Positions 46,030-55,441 are shown, counted from the first letter of the stretch. The stretch is 64,000 nt of DNA from Sphingomonas corticis (GCF_012035195.1 NZ_JAAVJH010000002.1:372001-436000), one strand, 5' to 3'. The notes: a model not told the origin generated them from the letters alone. Numbers and translations: made by a program.

Positions 46030-47703
46030 ATGACCGACACCGCGCTCCATCCGCAAGGACACGCCTTCGAGGCGCACCACGCCGATCACCACGACGCGCA
46101 CGCCGACCATCATCCCGGCTTTTTCGCACGCTGGTTCATGTCGACGAACCATAAGGACATCGGCACGCTGTACCTGATCTTCGCGATTGTCGCGGGGATC
46201 ATCGGCGGCGCGATCTCGGGCCTGATGCGCGCCGAGCTGATGCATCCGGGCATCCAGTATCTGCCCGGCTGGGTCGCGATGCTGCACGGCGGCGCGGACC
46301 AGACGTTCGACCAGGCGCTGCACCTGTGGAACGTCCTCGTCACCGCGCACGGCCTCATCATGGTCTTCTTCATGGTGATGCCCGCGATGATCGGCGGCTT
46401 CGGCAATTGGTTCGTGCCGATCATGATCGGCGCGCCCGACATGGCGTTCCCGCGGATGAACAACATCAGCTTCTGGCTGCTGGTGCCCGCCTTCGCGCTG
46501 CTGCTCGCCTCGCCGTTCTTCGGCGGGGCCGGCACCGGCTGGACGGTGTACGCACCGCTCTCGACCTACGGCGAGCCGGGGCCGAGCGTGGACATGGCGA
46601 TCCTCTCGCTCCACCTGGCGGGTGCCTCGTCGATCCTGGGCGCGATCAACTTCATCACAACCATCTTCAACATGCGTGCGCCGGGCATGACGCTGCACAA
46701 GATGCCGCTGTTCGTGTGGTCGGTGCTGGTCACCGCCTTCCTGCTGCTGCTCGCGCTGCCGGTGCTGGCCGCCGCCATCACGATGCTGCTGACCGACCGC
46801 AATTTCGGCACCACCTTCTACGATCCCGCCGGCGGCGGCGATCCGGTGCTGTACCAGCATCTGTTCTGGTTCTTCGGCCATCCCGAAGTCTACATCATGA
46901 TCCTGCCCGGCTTCGGCATCGTCAGCCACATCGTGGCGACCTTCAGCCGCAAGCCCGTGTTCGGCTACCTCGGCATGGCCTATGCCATGGTCGCGATCGG
47001 CGTGGTCGGCTTCGTGGTGTGGGCGCACCACATGTTCACGACCGGCATGAGCGTGAACGTGAAGATGTACTTCACCGCCGCGACCATGGTGATCGCGGTG
47101 CCCACCGGCATCAAGATCTTCAGCTGGATCGCGACGATGTGGGGCGGCTCGCTCCGCTTCCCCACGCCGATGGTGTGGGCGATCGGCTTCATCTTCATGT
47201 TTACCGTGGGCGGCGTGACGGGCGTCGTGCTCGCCAACGGCGGTGTCGACGACTACATGCAGGACACTTATTACGTGGTGGCGCACTTCCACTACGTGCT
47301 CAGCCTGGGCGCGGTGTTCTCGCTCTTCGCCGGCTTTACCTATTGGTTCCCGAAGATGTCGGGCCGGATGATGAGCGAGTTGCTGGGCCAGCTGCACTTC
47401 TGGACGTTCTTCATCGGCGTGAACATCCTCTTCTTCCCGATGCATTTCCTGGGTCTGCAGGGCATGCCGCGCCGCTATCCCGACTATCCGGACGCCTTCG
47501 CGCACTGGAACAACGTCGCGACGATCGGCTACATGGTGATGGCCGCGGGCATGGCGATCTTCTTCGTCAACGTGGTCTACTCGCTGCTGGCGGGCAGGAA
47601 GGCGCCCGACAACCCCTGGGGCGAGGGCGCGACCACGCTGGAGTGGACGCTGTCCAGCCCGCCGCCGTTCCACCAGTTCGAGACACTGCCCAAGATCGAC
47701 TGA
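46030..47703 (+). CDS. ctaD: Cytochrome c oxidase subunit I
   Basis: Subunit I of the aa3-type oxidase reduces O2 and pumps protons. The 557-residue product has 12 helices, haem and CuB ligands in [28 protein letters not shown] (with the cross-linked His-Tyr), [10 protein letters not shown] and [10 protein letters not shown], and the K-channel Lys in PTGIKIFSW. The N-terminus carries an extra His-rich stretch ([16 protein letters not shown]). It starts three bases after coxB. The usual ctaB, ctaG and coxC do not follow. Confidence 0.97.
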   Translation: MTDTALHPQGHAFEAHHADHHDAHADHHPGFFARWFMSTNHKDIGTLYLIFAIVAGIIGGAISGLMRAELMHPGIQYLPGWVAMLHGGADQTFDQALHLWNVLVTAHGLIMVFFMVMPAMIGGFGNWFVPIMIGAPDMAFPRMNNISFWLLVPAFALLLASPFFGGAGTGWTVYAPLSTYGEPGPSVDMAILSLHLAGASSILGAINFITTIFNMRAPGMTLHKMPLFVWSVLVTAFLLLLALPVLAAAITMLLTDRNFGTTFYDPAGGGDPVLYQHLFWFFGHPEVYIMILPGFGIVSHIVATFSRKPVFGYLGMAYAMVAIGVVGFVVWAHHMFTTGMSVNVKMYFTAATMVIAVPTGIKIFSWIATMWGGSLRFPTPMVWAIGFIFMFTVGGVTGVVLANGGVDDYMQDTYYVVAHFHYVLSLGAVFSLFAGFTYWFPKMSGRMMSELLGQLHFWTFFIGVNILFFPMHFLGLQGMPRRYPDYPDAFAHWNNVATIGYMVMAAGMAIFFVNVVYSLLAGRKAPDNPWGEGATTLEWTLSSPPPFHQFETLPKID

Positions 47704-47708
47704 TGCGA

Positions 47709-47740
47709 GGCGGGGAAGCGAGAGCTTCCCCGCCTTCTTT
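47709..47740 (+). terminator. Strong hairpin terminator after ctaD
   Basis: GGCGGGGAAGC, loop GAGA and GCTTCCCCGCC form a perfect 11-pair stem 5 bases past the ctaD stop, followed by TTCTTTCT. This supports the view that the oxidase operon ends with ctaD. Confidence 0.8.
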
Positions 47741-47817
47741 CTGCCTGCGGCAGAAAGCGCATCGGTCCGGCCGGCGCGGGCAGCGCCCGCGTCCGTCGTC
47801 ACGGCTTTGCCGTGACG
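47737..47817. repeat. Two further hairpins in the ctaD-aminotransferase gap
   Basis: CTTTCTGCC-TGC-GGCAGAAAG (47737-47757) and CGTCACGGC-TTT-GCCGTGACG (47797-47817) are perfect 9-pair stems in the 287-base gap between convergent genes. They look like a repeat cluster or stacked two-way terminators. No gene is seen from 47704 to 47990. Confidence 0.6.
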
Positions 47818-47990
47818 GCTCGCATTCTCCCTCCGCCCTCCGGGGCGGGGCCATGCGACGCTGTCCTACACGTCCCTCACGCGCCAAAAGAAACGGGTCG
47901 CACGCCCCACCGGCATACGACCCGCTCCGTCTCATCGGCGATACATGCGTATCGCCTCAACACTCTCAACGTTCGCGCCGTGCGGCAGGC

Positions 47991-49199
47991 TCAGCCCGCG
48001 GCCTTGCCCGGCACGTTGACGCCCATCGATTGCAGGTATCGCTTCACGTTGCGGGCCGCCTGGCGCAGCCGCTGTTCGTTCTCGACCATCGCGATGCGGA
48101 CGAAGCCCTCGCCGTTCTCGCCGTAGCCGACGCCCGGCGCCACCGCGACCTTGGCGTGGGTCAGCAACTGCTTGGAGAATTCCAGCGACCCCAGGTGCTG
48201 CAACGCCGGCGGCAGCGGCGCCCAGGCGAACATCGAGGCGGGCGGCGAGGGGATGTCCCACCCCGCGCGCGCGAAGCTCTCGACCAGCACGTCGCGGCGC
48301 TTGTGGTACAGCTGGCGGTTCTTCTCGACGATGTCCTGCGGGCCGTTCAGTGCCGCGCACGCCGCGGCCTGGATCGGCGTGAAGGCGCCGTAGTCGAGGT
48401 AGGATTTCACCCGCGTCATCGCCGCGATCAGCTTCGCATTGCCCACGGCGAACCCCATGCGCCAGCCGGCCATCGAGTAGGTCTTGGACAGCGAGGTGAA
48501 CTCGATCGCCACGTCCTTGGCGCCCGGCACCTGCAGGATGGAGACGGTCGGCTTGCCGTCAAAATACAGCTCGGAATAGGCGAGATCGGACAGGATCCAC
48601 ACCTTGTGCTCCTTCGCCCAGGCGACCAGCCGCTCGTAGAAGGCGAGGTCCACCGTCTCCGCGGTCGGGTTCGACGGATAGTTGACGACCAGGATCGACG
48701 GGCGCGGCACGGTGAAGGCGATCGCGCGGTCCAGCGACTCCCAGTATCGCTCGTCCGGCGTCGTCGGCACCGCGCGGATCGTGGCGCCGGCGATGATGAA
48801 GCCGAAGGTGTGGATCGGGTAGCTGGGGTTCGGCGCCAGCACGACGTCCCCCGGCGCGGTGATCGCGGTGGCGAGGCTGGCCAGCCCCTCCTTCGATCCC
48901 ATCGTCACGACGACCTCGGTCTCCGGATCGACGTCGACGCCAAAGCGGCGGCCGTAATATTGGGCCTGCGCGCGGCGAAGGCCGGGGATGCCGCGCGACT
49001 GCGAATACCCGTGCGCGTCGGGCTTGCGCACCACTTCGACCAGCTTCTCGATGACGTGGTCGGGCGGCGGCAGGTCGGGATTGCCCATGCCCAGGTCGAT
49101 GATGTCCTCGCCCCCGCTGCGCGCCTGCGCCCGCATCGCGTTCACCTCGGCGATGACGTAGGGCGGCAGGCGCTTGATGCGGTAGAAATCGTCGGACAC
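47991..49199 (-). CDS. Class I/II aminotransferase (AlaC-like)
   Basis: The 402-residue PLP enzyme belongs to the AlaC/LL-diaminopimelate-aminotransferase-like group, which in proteobacteria mostly makes alanine from pyruvate and glutamate. Motifs are FYRIKRLPPYV at the start, IDLGMGNPDLPPP, NYPSNPTAE, and the Schiff-base Lys in SLSKTYSMAGWRMGF. GTG 49199 was chosen because homologues begin MSDEFYRIKRLPPY and AGCGAGG precedes it; an ATG at 49238 would add 13 residues. It diverges from phaC. Confidence 0.88.
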   Translation of the reverse strand: MSDDFYRIKRLPPYVIAEVNAMRAQARSGGEDIIDLGMGNPDLPPPDHVIEKLVEVVRKPDAHGYSQSRGIPGLRRAQAQYYGRRFGVDVDPETEVVVTMGSKEGLASLATAITAPGDVVLAPNPSYPIHTFGFIIAGATIRAVPTTPDERYWESLDRAIAFTVPRPSILVVNYPSNPTAETVDLAFYERLVAWAKEHKVWILSDLAYSELYFDGKPTVSILQVPGAKDVAIEFTSLSKTYSMAGWRMGFAVGNAKLIAAMTRVKSYLDYGAFTPIQAAACAALNGPQDIVEKNRQLYHKRRDVLVESFARAGWDIPSPPASMFAWAPLPPALQHLGSLEFSKQLLTHAKVAVAPGVGYGENGEGFVRIAMVENEQRLRQAARNVKRYLQSMGVNVPGKAAG

Positions 49200-49286
49200 G
49201 GGCGGAACCTCGCTTTCGCTGCCATCCTTAACCAACATGGCGTGGGCACGGAACCCGCGCTATGCACCCGCGCGAGAGGACGCCGC

Positions 49287-50978
49287 ATGACCGACCAGCC
49301 GCCGCCCCCGACGCCGCCGACGCTGGAGGAGCTCCAGCACTGGACCTGGCTGATGGGCCGCACGCAGCAGATGATGCTGGAGGCCGGCTTCGACGCGCTG
49401 CCCGCCGACGCGAACCCGCTGGCGCGCCAGGTGCGTGATTTCTGGTCGGATCAGCTCGCCCTGTTCGAGCGCATGACCAAGCCCGCCGTCGCACCGGCCG
49501 ACGCGCCGGAGAAGGACCGCCGCTTCGCCGCGCCGCAGTGGCGCGACAATCCCTATTTCGCCTGGATCCGGCAGAGCTACGCGCTGATGGCCGAGCACCT
49601 GCTGCGCGGCGTCGACCGGCTGGAGGGCGTGGACGAGAAGACCCGCGACCAGCTGCGCTTCGCCGCCAGGGGCTTCGTCGACGCCGCCAGCCCGTCGAAC
49701 TTCGCCTTCACCAATCCCGAGGTGATCGAGAAGACGATCGAGACGCGCGGGCAGAACCTGATCGACGGCATGCAGAAGCTGCTCGCCGATATCGGCAAGG
49801 GCCAGCTGACCCATACCGATCCGACCGCGTTCGAGGTGGGCCGCAACCTGGCGACGACGCCGGGCAAGGTGGTGAAGCGGACGCCGCTGTACGAGCTGAT
49901 CCACTATGCGCCGACCACGGACACGGTGCTCGCGACGCCGCTGGTGATCTTCCCGCCGTGGATCAACCGCTTCTACATCCTCGATCTCACGCCGGAGAAG
50001 AGCTTCATCCGCTGGGCCGTGGACCAGGGGCTGAGCGTGTTCATGGTCAGCTGGAAGTCCGCCGACGCGTCCATGGTGGACGTGGCGTGGGACGATTACG
50101 TCGCGGCGCAGGTGGACGCGGTGGACACGATCCGGGCGCTGCTGGACGTGCCGGGCGTCCACGCCATCGGCTATTGCGTCGCGGGCACCACGCTGGCCGC
50201 GACGCTGGCGCTGCTGGCGGCGCGCGGCGAGGCGGACAAGGTCGCCAGCGCCACCTTCTTCACCGCGCAGGTCGATTTCGCGCGGGCGGGCGACCTGACG
50301 CACTTCGTCGACGACGAGCAGCTGGCGCTGATCCGCACGCTCAGTCCGCAGGGGTTCCTCGACGGGCGCTACATGGCCGCGACGTTCAACCTGCTGCGCG
50401 GGCGCGACCTGATCTGGAACTACGTCACGAACAATTACCTACTCGGCAAGGATTACAGCGCATTCGACCTGCTGCACTGGAACGGCGACACCACCAATCT
50501 GCCGGCCAGGTGGCACCTGTCCTACCTGACCGATCTCTACCGCGACAACCGGCTGGTGCAGCCGGGCGCGATGTCGGTGGCGGGAGTGCCGCTGGATCTG
50601 ACCCGGGTGGCGACGCCCAGCTACGTCCAGGCGGGGCGAGAGGACCATATCGCCCCCGCGGAGAGCGTGTGGAAGCTGACGCATCATTTCCGCGGGCCGT
50701 TGCGCTTCGTGCTGGCTGGGTCGGGCCATATCGCGGGCGTGGTGAACCCGCCCGCCGCGCGCAAGTATCAATACTGGACCAACGACGGCGAGGCCGCGTC
50801 GCTGGACGAGTTCGTCGCCGGCGCGACGGAGACCAAGGGCAGCTGGTGGCCCGACTGGATCGCGTGGCTGCGCGGTCACGGTGCGGACGAGCGCCCGGCC
50901 ACCGGTGCGCGGCAGCCGGGCGGCGGCAACCTGCCGGCGCTGGACGATGCGCCCGGCCGCTACGTGCGGGAACGCTGA
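49287..50978 (+). CDS. phaC: Class I polyhydroxyalkanoate synthase
   Basis: PhaC polymerises 3-hydroxyacyl-CoA into storage polyester at the granule surface. The 563-residue size fits class I. The lipase-like box with nucleophile Cys297 is in IGYCVAGTTLA; the triad Asp is in AGREDHIAPAES and His in GSGHIAGVVNPP. No phaA/phaB lie nearby. The phasin gene follows after an 84-base spacer with the probable PhaR operator. Confidence 0.95.
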   Translation: MTDQPPPPTPPTLEELQHWTWLMGRTQQMMLEAGFDALPADANPLARQVRDFWSDQLALFERMTKPAVAPADAPEKDRRFAAPQWRDNPYFAWIRQSYALMAEHLLRGVDRLEGVDEKTRDQLRFAARGFVDAASPSNFAFTNPEVIEKTIETRGQNLIDGMQKLLADIGKGQLTHTDPTAFEVGRNLATTPGKVVKRTPLYELIHYAPTTDTVLATPLVIFPPWINRFYILDLTPEKSFIRWAVDQGLSVFMVSWKSADASMVDVAWDDYVAAQVDAVDTIRALLDVPGVHAIGYCVAGTTLAATLALLAARGEADKVASATFFTAQVDFARAGDLTHFVDDEQLALIRTLSPQGFLDGRYMAATFNLLRGRDLIWNYVTNNYLLGKDYSAFDLLHWNGDTTNLPARWHLSYLTDLYRDNRLVQPGAMSVAGVPLDLTRVATPSYVQAGREDHIAPAESVWKLTHHFRGPLRFVLAGSGHIAGVVNPPAARKYQYWTNDGEAASLDEFVAGATETKGSWWPDWIAWLRGHGADERPATGARQPGGGNLPALDDAPGRYVRER

Positions 50979-50985
50979 CCGCCTC

Positions 50986-51049
50986 TTGCTGCACTGCACA
51001 ATTCAGCCTTGCATTCGGTTGCAGGTGCCACTATTGTGCAGTGCAACAA
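50986..51049 (+). promoter_or_regulatory. TGC-rich inverted repeat before phasin gene (probable PhaR operator)
   Basis: TTGCTGCACTGCACAA (50986-51001) and TTGTGCAGTGCAACAA (51034-51049) are inverted copies matching at 15 of 16 positions, with more TGC units between them. PhaR repressors that sense PHA granules bind TGC/GCA-rich sites before phasin genes. The second arm touches the ribosome site, so binding would block expression. Confidence 0.7.
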
Positions 51050-51062
51050 GGAGGAGCAGGAT

Positions 51063-51719
51063 ATGGCCCAGCCGATCGATCGCAAGCGCTCGCCCGCCGC
51101 GTCCAAGCCGCGCGTCGCCAAGCCGGTGGTCGCGGCGTCGTCGCCCGACGCCTCCGTCATCGAGCCGGTCGCGACGATACCGGCCCCCGCGGCACCCGCT
51201 GACGCAGCGCCGGTCGCCGTGGTCGAGCCCGCCGTGTCGCCGGCACCTATCGCAGTCGAGGAAACACCGATGAACGAGACCATCCGCAACGCGGCCGAGA
51301 ACGTCCAGGCCTCCGCCCAGGCGAACGTCGCCAAGTTCGGCGAGCAGGCGAAGTCCGCGTTCGAGAAGGGCAAGGTCCATCTCGAGGACTATGCCGAGTT
51401 CCAGAAGGGCAACGTCGAGGCGCTGGCCGAGTCGGCGCGCATCGCCGCCAAGGGCTTCGAGACGCTGGGCCAGGACGCCGCCGCCTTCGCGAAGCGGTCG
51501 TTCGACACCACGTCGGAGACGCTGAAGGCGATGGCGCAGGTCAAGTCGCCGACCGAGCTGATGAAGCTGCAGGCCGACTATCTGCGCGGCGCGTTCGACG
51601 CCCTCGTCGCCGAGACGTCGCGCTCGACCGAGGCGTCGCTGAAGCTGGCAGGCGAGGTCGCCAAGCCGCTGCAGAACCGCATGGCGCTGGCCGCGGAAAA
51701 GGTGAAGGTCGCCGCGTAA
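51063..51719 (+). CDS. Phasin family protein
   Basis: The 218-residue product is a granule-surface protein. A low-complexity Ala/Pro/Lys N-terminal half of about 70 residues precedes a helical phasin domain, with NVAKFGEQAKSAFEKGKVHL and a long amphipathic helix to the end. AAGGAGGAGC precedes the ATG at 51063. An internal ATG at 51270 also has GAGGA 8 bases upstream and would give a domain-only phasin of 149 residues. A strong terminator follows. Confidence 0.9.
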   Translation: MAQPIDRKRSPAASKPRVAKPVVAASSPDASVIEPVATIPAPAAPADAAPVAVVEPAVSPAPIAVEETPMNETIRNAAENVQASAQANVAKFGEQAKSAFEKGKVHLEDYAEFQKGNVEALAESARIAAKGFETLGQDAAAFAKRSFDTTSETLKAMAQVKSPTELMKLQADYLRGAFDALVAETSRSTEASLKLAGEVAKPLQNRMALAAEKVKVAA

Positions 51720-51741
51720 CACGGCGCCCGACGACGGACGG

Positions 51742-51774
51742 GGGGCGGTCGCCGCGGTGCGGCCGCCCCTTTTT
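51742..51774 (+). terminator. Terminator after phasin gene
   Basis: GGGGCG with CGCCCC encloses an inner stem GCCGC-GGT-GCGGC (3-base bulge), followed by TTTTT. It lies 23 bases past the phasin stop and is a good intrinsic terminator. Confidence 0.75.
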
Positions 51775-51830
51775 CGTGCGCGCCGCGTCTTGCCCTCCCG
51801 CCCTCGCTTGCCATATCCCGCGCCGTGTCC

Positions 51831-52184
51831 ATGCAACGACGACTCCCTTCGATGGCCGGTCCCGAGGACGACGGCGCGGATAACGGCGGCACCGGCGTCG
51901 GCATCGCCACGCGCACGCGGTCGAAGACGAAGAAGCCGACTCCCTATCGCGTGCTGATGCTGAACGACGACTACACGCCGATGGAGTTCGTCGTCCTGTG
52001 CCTCCAGCGTTTCTTCCGCATGAGCGTGGAGGAGGCGACGCGGGTGATGCTGCACGTCCACCAGAAGGGCGTGGGCGTGTGCGGTGTCTTCTCCTACGAG
52101 GTGGCGGAGACGAAGGTGGGGCAGGTGATGGACTTCGCCCGGCAGAACCAGCACCCGCTGCAATGCACGCTGGAGAAGGCGTGA
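51831..52184 (+). CDS. clpS: ATP-dependent Clp protease adaptor ClpS
   Basis: ClpS delivers N-degron substrates to ClpAP. The core from about residue 35 reads [19 protein letters not shown], with the N-end-binding Asp-Asp, then [20 protein letters not shown], then [11 protein letters not shown], and it ends [11 protein letters not shown], all canonical. The first ~35 residues are a disordered Gly/Asp-rich lead. Starts at 51825 (GTG), 51831 or 51852 are all possible; none has a clear ribosome site. clpA does not follow. Confidence 0.93.
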   Translation: MQRRLPSMAGPEDDGADNGGTGVGIATRTRSKTKKPTPYRVLMLNDDYTPMEFVVLCLQRFFRMSVEEATRVMLHVHQKGVGVCGVFSYEVAETKVGQVMDFARQNQHPLQCTLEKA

Positions 52185-52241
52185 TCTGATCTTGCCGCGG
52201 CGCCGCCACGCGCGATAGTCTTTCTGCCGAAGGAGAGGCTC

Positions 52242-53072
52242 ATGTGCGATGCCGACACCGACGCCGACAATGTCCGGCTGTCCCGACGCCAGTTCGCGCT
52301 GGGCGCCAGCGTGGGCAGCATGGCGGCGCTGCTGCCCAGCCCCGCGGATGCCCGCCCCGCCGCCGGGCGGGCCGTGACGATCGAGACGCCCGACGGCCCG
52401 GCGCAGGCCTATTTTGCCGCGCCGACGACCGGGCGGCACCCCGCGGTGTTGGTGTGGCCCGACATCATGGGGCTGCGCCCGGCGTTCGAGGGAATGGCGG
52501 TGCGACTGGCCGAATCGGGCTATGCCGTGCTGGCCGTGAACCAGTTCCACCGATCGACGAAGACGCCCTTCACCGCGCTGCCCGACGCGCGGGCGAAGGC
52601 GATGGAGTGGCGCAAGGCGATCACGCCCGAGGCGACGACGCGCGACGCGCTCGCCTTCGCGCGTTGGCTGGACGCGCGCAAGGAGGTCGATGCCGGGCGG
52701 CCGATGGCCTCGACCGGCTATTGCATGGGCGGGCCGATGACCTTCCTCACCGCCGCCGCGCTGCCCGCGCGGGTGCGCGCCATCGCCTCGTTCCACGGCG
52801 CGGGGATGGTGGGCGAGGCGCCGACCAGTCCGGTCCGGCTGATTCCCCGGCTGAAGGGACGCGCACTGATCGCGATCGCGCAGAACGACGATGCGCGCGC
52901 GCCCGGCGACAAGGACGCGCTGCGCGCCGCCTTCACCGCGGCGAACCTGCCGGCGGAGATCGAGGTGTACCCCGCCAACCACGGCTGGTGCCCGCCGGAC
53001 AGCCCCGCCTACGACAAGGACCAGGCGGAGCGCGCCTGGGCGCGGCAGCTGGCGCTGCTGAAGACGCTGTAG
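52242..53072 (+). CDS. Tat-exported dienelactone hydrolase family protein
   Basis: The 276-residue product opens with a twin-arginine signal (SRRQFALGASVGSMAAL), indicating folded export to the periplasm. The alpha/beta hydrolase body has the Cys nucleophile in STGYCMGGPMTF, Asp near NDDARAPGDKDA and His in YPANHGWCPP. The ester or lactone substrate is unknown. AAGGAGAGG precedes the ATG. It differs from the cytoplasmic relative at 37227 by the signal. Confidence 0.88.
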   Translation: MCDADTDADNVRLSRRQFALGASVGSMAALLPSPADARPAAGRAVTIETPDGPAQAYFAAPTTGRHPAVLVWPDIMGLRPAFEGMAVRLAESGYAVLAVNQFHRSTKTPFTALPDARAKAMEWRKAITPEATTRDALAFARWLDARKEVDAGRPMASTGYCMGGPMTFLTAAALPARVRAIASFHGAGMVGEAPTSPVRLIPRLKGRALIAIAQNDDARAPGDKDALRAAFTAANLPAEIEVYPANHGWCPPDSPAYDKDQAERAWARQLALLKTL

Positions 53073-53085
53073 GGAGGAGGCCGGC

Positions 53086-53691
53086 GTGGCATTGACCTTC
53101 TACACCAATCCCATGTCGCGCGGCCGCATCGCGCGCTGGATGCTGGAGGAGACGGGCGAGCCGTACGAGACGGTGCTGGTCGACTGGACCGACAAGCCCA
53201 CCGCGCTGCTGGCCGCCAACCCGCTGGGCAAGGTGCCGACGATCGAGCACGACGGCCATGTCGTCAGCGAGGCGGCGGCGATCTGCGCCTATTGCGCGGA
53301 GGCGTTTCCCGCCGCCGGACTGGCGCCGACCGCGGCGGAGCGCGCGCCCTACCTGCGCTGGATGTTCTTCACCGCGGGGCCGCTGGAGGCGGCGATGATG
53401 GACAAGGCGCTGGGCGCGGAGGTGCCCGCCGCCAAGCGCGGCATGGTCGGCTACGGCAGCTTCGCCGAGGCGGTGGACACGCTGGAGCACGCCGTGTCGC
53501 GCGCGCCGTACGTGGCCGGCGACCGCTTCACCGCGGCGGACGTCTACGTCGGCAGCGCGGTGGGATGGTTCACGCAGTTCGGCATGCTGGATAAGCGCCC
53601 CGCCTTCACCGACTATCTTGCCCGGCTGTGGAACCGCCCCGCCTGGGTGCGCGCGCGGGAGATCGACGACGCGTTGATGCCGGCGGCGTGA
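53086..53691 (+). CDS. Glutathione S-transferase family protein
   Basis: The 201-residue product has a thioredoxin-fold N-terminus (LTFYTNPMSRGRIARWMLEE, with Ser at the usual active position) and the NPLGKVPTIEHDG cis-Pro loop, VVSEAAAICAYC, then a helical domain with AADVYVGSAVGWF. It starts at GTG 53086 after GGGAGGAGG and follows the Tat hydrolase by 13 bases. It converges with the detox-like cluster. Confidence 0.88.
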   Translation: MALTFYTNPMSRGRIARWMLEETGEPYETVLVDWTDKPTALLAANPLGKVPTIEHDGHVVSEAAAICAYCAEAFPAAGLAPTAAERAPYLRWMFFTAGPLEAAMMDKALGAEVPAAKRGMVGYGSFAEAVDTLEHAVSRAPYVAGDRFTAADVYVGSAVGWFTQFGMLDKRPAFTDYLARLWNRPAWVRAREIDDALMPAA

Positions 53692-53706
53692 CGCGGGAGC
53701 GGCGCG

Positions 53707-54162
53707 CTACTCCGCCGCCAGCCGCCTCGCCACCTCCGCCAGCTGGTCCGCGGAGGCGCCCCAGCCCGCCTCGAACCCCATGGCCTCGTGCCCGGCGCGC
53801 GCCGCCTCGGTCCAGTGGCGCGCGATTGCCTCATATCGGGTGCGCCCGTCGCCCAGGTCCTCGAACCGGTCGATCCGCACCATGAAGGGACCGGCGGGAT
53901 GCCAGTCGGCGGTGACGGCGTCGGTGGCGACCACCAGACGCTCGGGCACGACCTCCAGGTAGATGCCCGACAGCGGCTGCTCCTCGCCATCCGGGCCGCG
54001 GAACACCATCTCGCTCCGGCCGCCGGGGCGCAGCTCCTGGGTCACGATCTCGGCGCGCCAGGGCCGCGGGCACAGCCATTCCTCGCCATGCTCGCTCCAC
54101 GCGCGCCACACCGCGGCGACGGGCGCATCGATGACGCGCTCCAGCTTCAGCTCGTGGCTCAC
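53707..54162 (-). CDS. SRPBCC/AHSA1-like domain protein
   Basis: The 151-residue product has the START-like AHSA1 fold: ELKLERVIDAPVAAVWRAW at the beginning and ARAGHEAMGFEAGWGASADQ at the end, both typical. Such proteins bind hydrophobic ligands and often accompany VOC genes. It starts at GTG 54162, overlapping the TGA of the VOC gene before it. Confidence 0.85.
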   Translation of the reverse strand: MSHELKLERVIDAPVAAVWRAWSEHGEEWLCPRPWRAEIVTQELRPGGRSEMVFRGPDGEEQPLSGIYLEVVPERLVVATDAVTADWHPAGPFMVRIDRFEDLGDGRTRYEAIARHWTEAARAGHEAMGFEAGWGASADQLAEVARRLAAE

Positions 54163-54638
54163 CGGATCGCCTCCTCGATGGCGGCGACGTCGATCTTCAC
54201 CATCGTCATCATCGCCGCGAAGGCGCGCCGGCGCACGCCCGCATCGCCGCTCGCCATCGCATCGTTCAGGACACGCGGCGTGATCTGCCACGAATAGCCC
54301 CAGCGATCGGTGCACCAGCCGCACGCCTGCGCCGCGCCGCCGTTGCCGAGGATCGCGTCCCAGTAGCGGTCGGTCTCGGCCTGGTCCGCGGTCTCCACCA
54401 TGAACGACACCGCCTGGCTGGGCTTCGTATCGGGACCGCCGTTCAGCCCCATGAAGCGCTGCCCGAGCAGGGTGAAATCCACCACCAGCTCGTCGCCCGC
54501 GCTGCCGGCGGGAAAGTCGGTCGGCGCGGCATAGGCACCGTCGACATGGCTGTCGGGAAAGGTCGCCGTGTAGAACTCGGCCGCCTTGCGGGCCTCGCCG
54601 TGGTCGAACCAGAGGCAGGTACGGAATCGCGCGCCCAT
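54159..54638 (-). CDS. VOC family protein (PhnB-like)
   Basis: The 159-residue product belongs to the vicinal-oxygen-chelate superfamily, PhnB/3-demethylubiquinone-methyltransferase-like branch: TCLWFDHGEARKAAEFY at the start, LNGGPDTKPSQAVSFMVE in the middle, and CGWCTDRWGYSWQITPRVL near the end. No enzyme role is proven for this branch. It lies one base after the next VOC gene and is coupled to the AHSA1 gene. Confidence 0.87.
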   Translation of the reverse strand: MGARFRTCLWFDHGEARKAAEFYTATFPDSHVDGAYAAPTDFPAGSAGDELVVDFTLLGQRFMGLNGGPDTKPSQAVSFMVETADQAETDRYWDAILGNGGAAQACGWCTDRWGYSWQITPRVLNDAMASGDAGVRRRAFAAMMTMVKIDVAAIEEAIR

Positions 54639-54639
54639 C

Positions 54640-55434
54640 TCACTTCTCCTTGCGCGGGCCCACCAGCCCGACCTGATGGCCGTGCGGGTCGGTGATGTTG
54701 GCGGAATGGTCGCCGCCCGGGATCGGGTCCGGCCCCTGGACCAGCGCGCCGCCCCTCGCCTGTGCCGTGAGGATGGCGGCGTCGATGTCGGGCACGTTGA
54801 CGTACCAGTTCCACCGCGCTGGCGCGCCCGTCAGTGCGCTGGACATGATCGCGCCGGGACGAAAATCCTGTCCCTTGCCGATGAAGGCGTACTCGCCCAT
54901 GTCTCCCATCGGCATCGCCCCCGCCTTTTCCCATCCGAACAGCGCGCCGTAAAAGGCGAAGGCGGCGTCGGGATCGGGCGTGGCCAGTTCGATCCACACG
55001 CCGTGCCCCATCGCCTGCGCCGTCTGTTCGAACGCTCGCGACGGCTCCGCGCCGGTGCCGCGCATGATCGTGAAGGCGACGCCCTGCGGATCGTGCGCCA
55101 CCGCGAAGCGGCCGACATGGGGGATGTCGGCCGGGCCGAACGCGATCGATCCGCCAAGCCCGCTGATACGCCGCGCCGCGTCGTCCACGTCCTCCACGCC
55201 GAGATAGACGGACCAGCCGACGGCGGCCGGAGCCTGCGGCGGCGGCGTCATCAGCCCGGCGACGTCGACGCCCTCGGGCGTGCTGGCGATCAGGTAGCCG
55301 CCGTGCTCCGCCATGGGCGAGGGCGCCACCTGCCAGCCGGCGAGGGCGGCATAGAAGTCGCCCGAAGCCGCCGCATCCGGCGTGTGGAGCTCGAACCAGA
55401 CCGGGTGTCCCTGCTTCTCCGTCATCTGTTCCAC
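54640..55434 (-). CDS. Tandem VOC (glyoxalase-like) family protein
   Basis: The 264-residue product contains two VOC halves: GHPVWFELHTPDAAASGDFY from about residue 9 and GHGVWIELATPDPDAAFAFY from about residue 142, each with the beta-alpha-beta-beta-beta rhythm. Such paired VOC proteins act as dioxygenase- or glyoxalase-like enzymes. A second start at 55425 (MTEKQGH) is possible. It is the third gene of the minus cluster. Confidence 0.86.
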   Translation of the reverse strand: MEQMTEKQGHPVWFELHTPDAAASGDFYAALAGWQVAPSPMAEHGGYLIASTPEGVDVAGLMTPPPQAPAAVGWSVYLGVEDVDDAARRISGLGGSIAFGPADIPHVGRFAVAHDPQGVAFTIMRGTGAEPSRAFEQTAQAMGHGVWIELATPDPDAAFAFYGALFGWEKAGAMPMGDMGEYAFIGKGQDFRPGAIMSSALTGAPARWNWYVNVPDIDAAILTAQARGGALVQGPDPIPGGDHSANITDPHGHQVGLVGPRKEK

Positions 55435-55441
55435 CCTCCGT

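Noticed and set aside
44602..47802. 1066-residue open frame antisense to coxB-ctaD
   Set aside because: His/Arg/Asp-rich shadow of the oxidase genes, with no recognisable domain.
46326..49286. Long open frame leading into phaC
   Set aside because: It runs through ctaD in another frame and through the aminotransferase on the opposite strand; only the part from ATG 49287 is PhaC.
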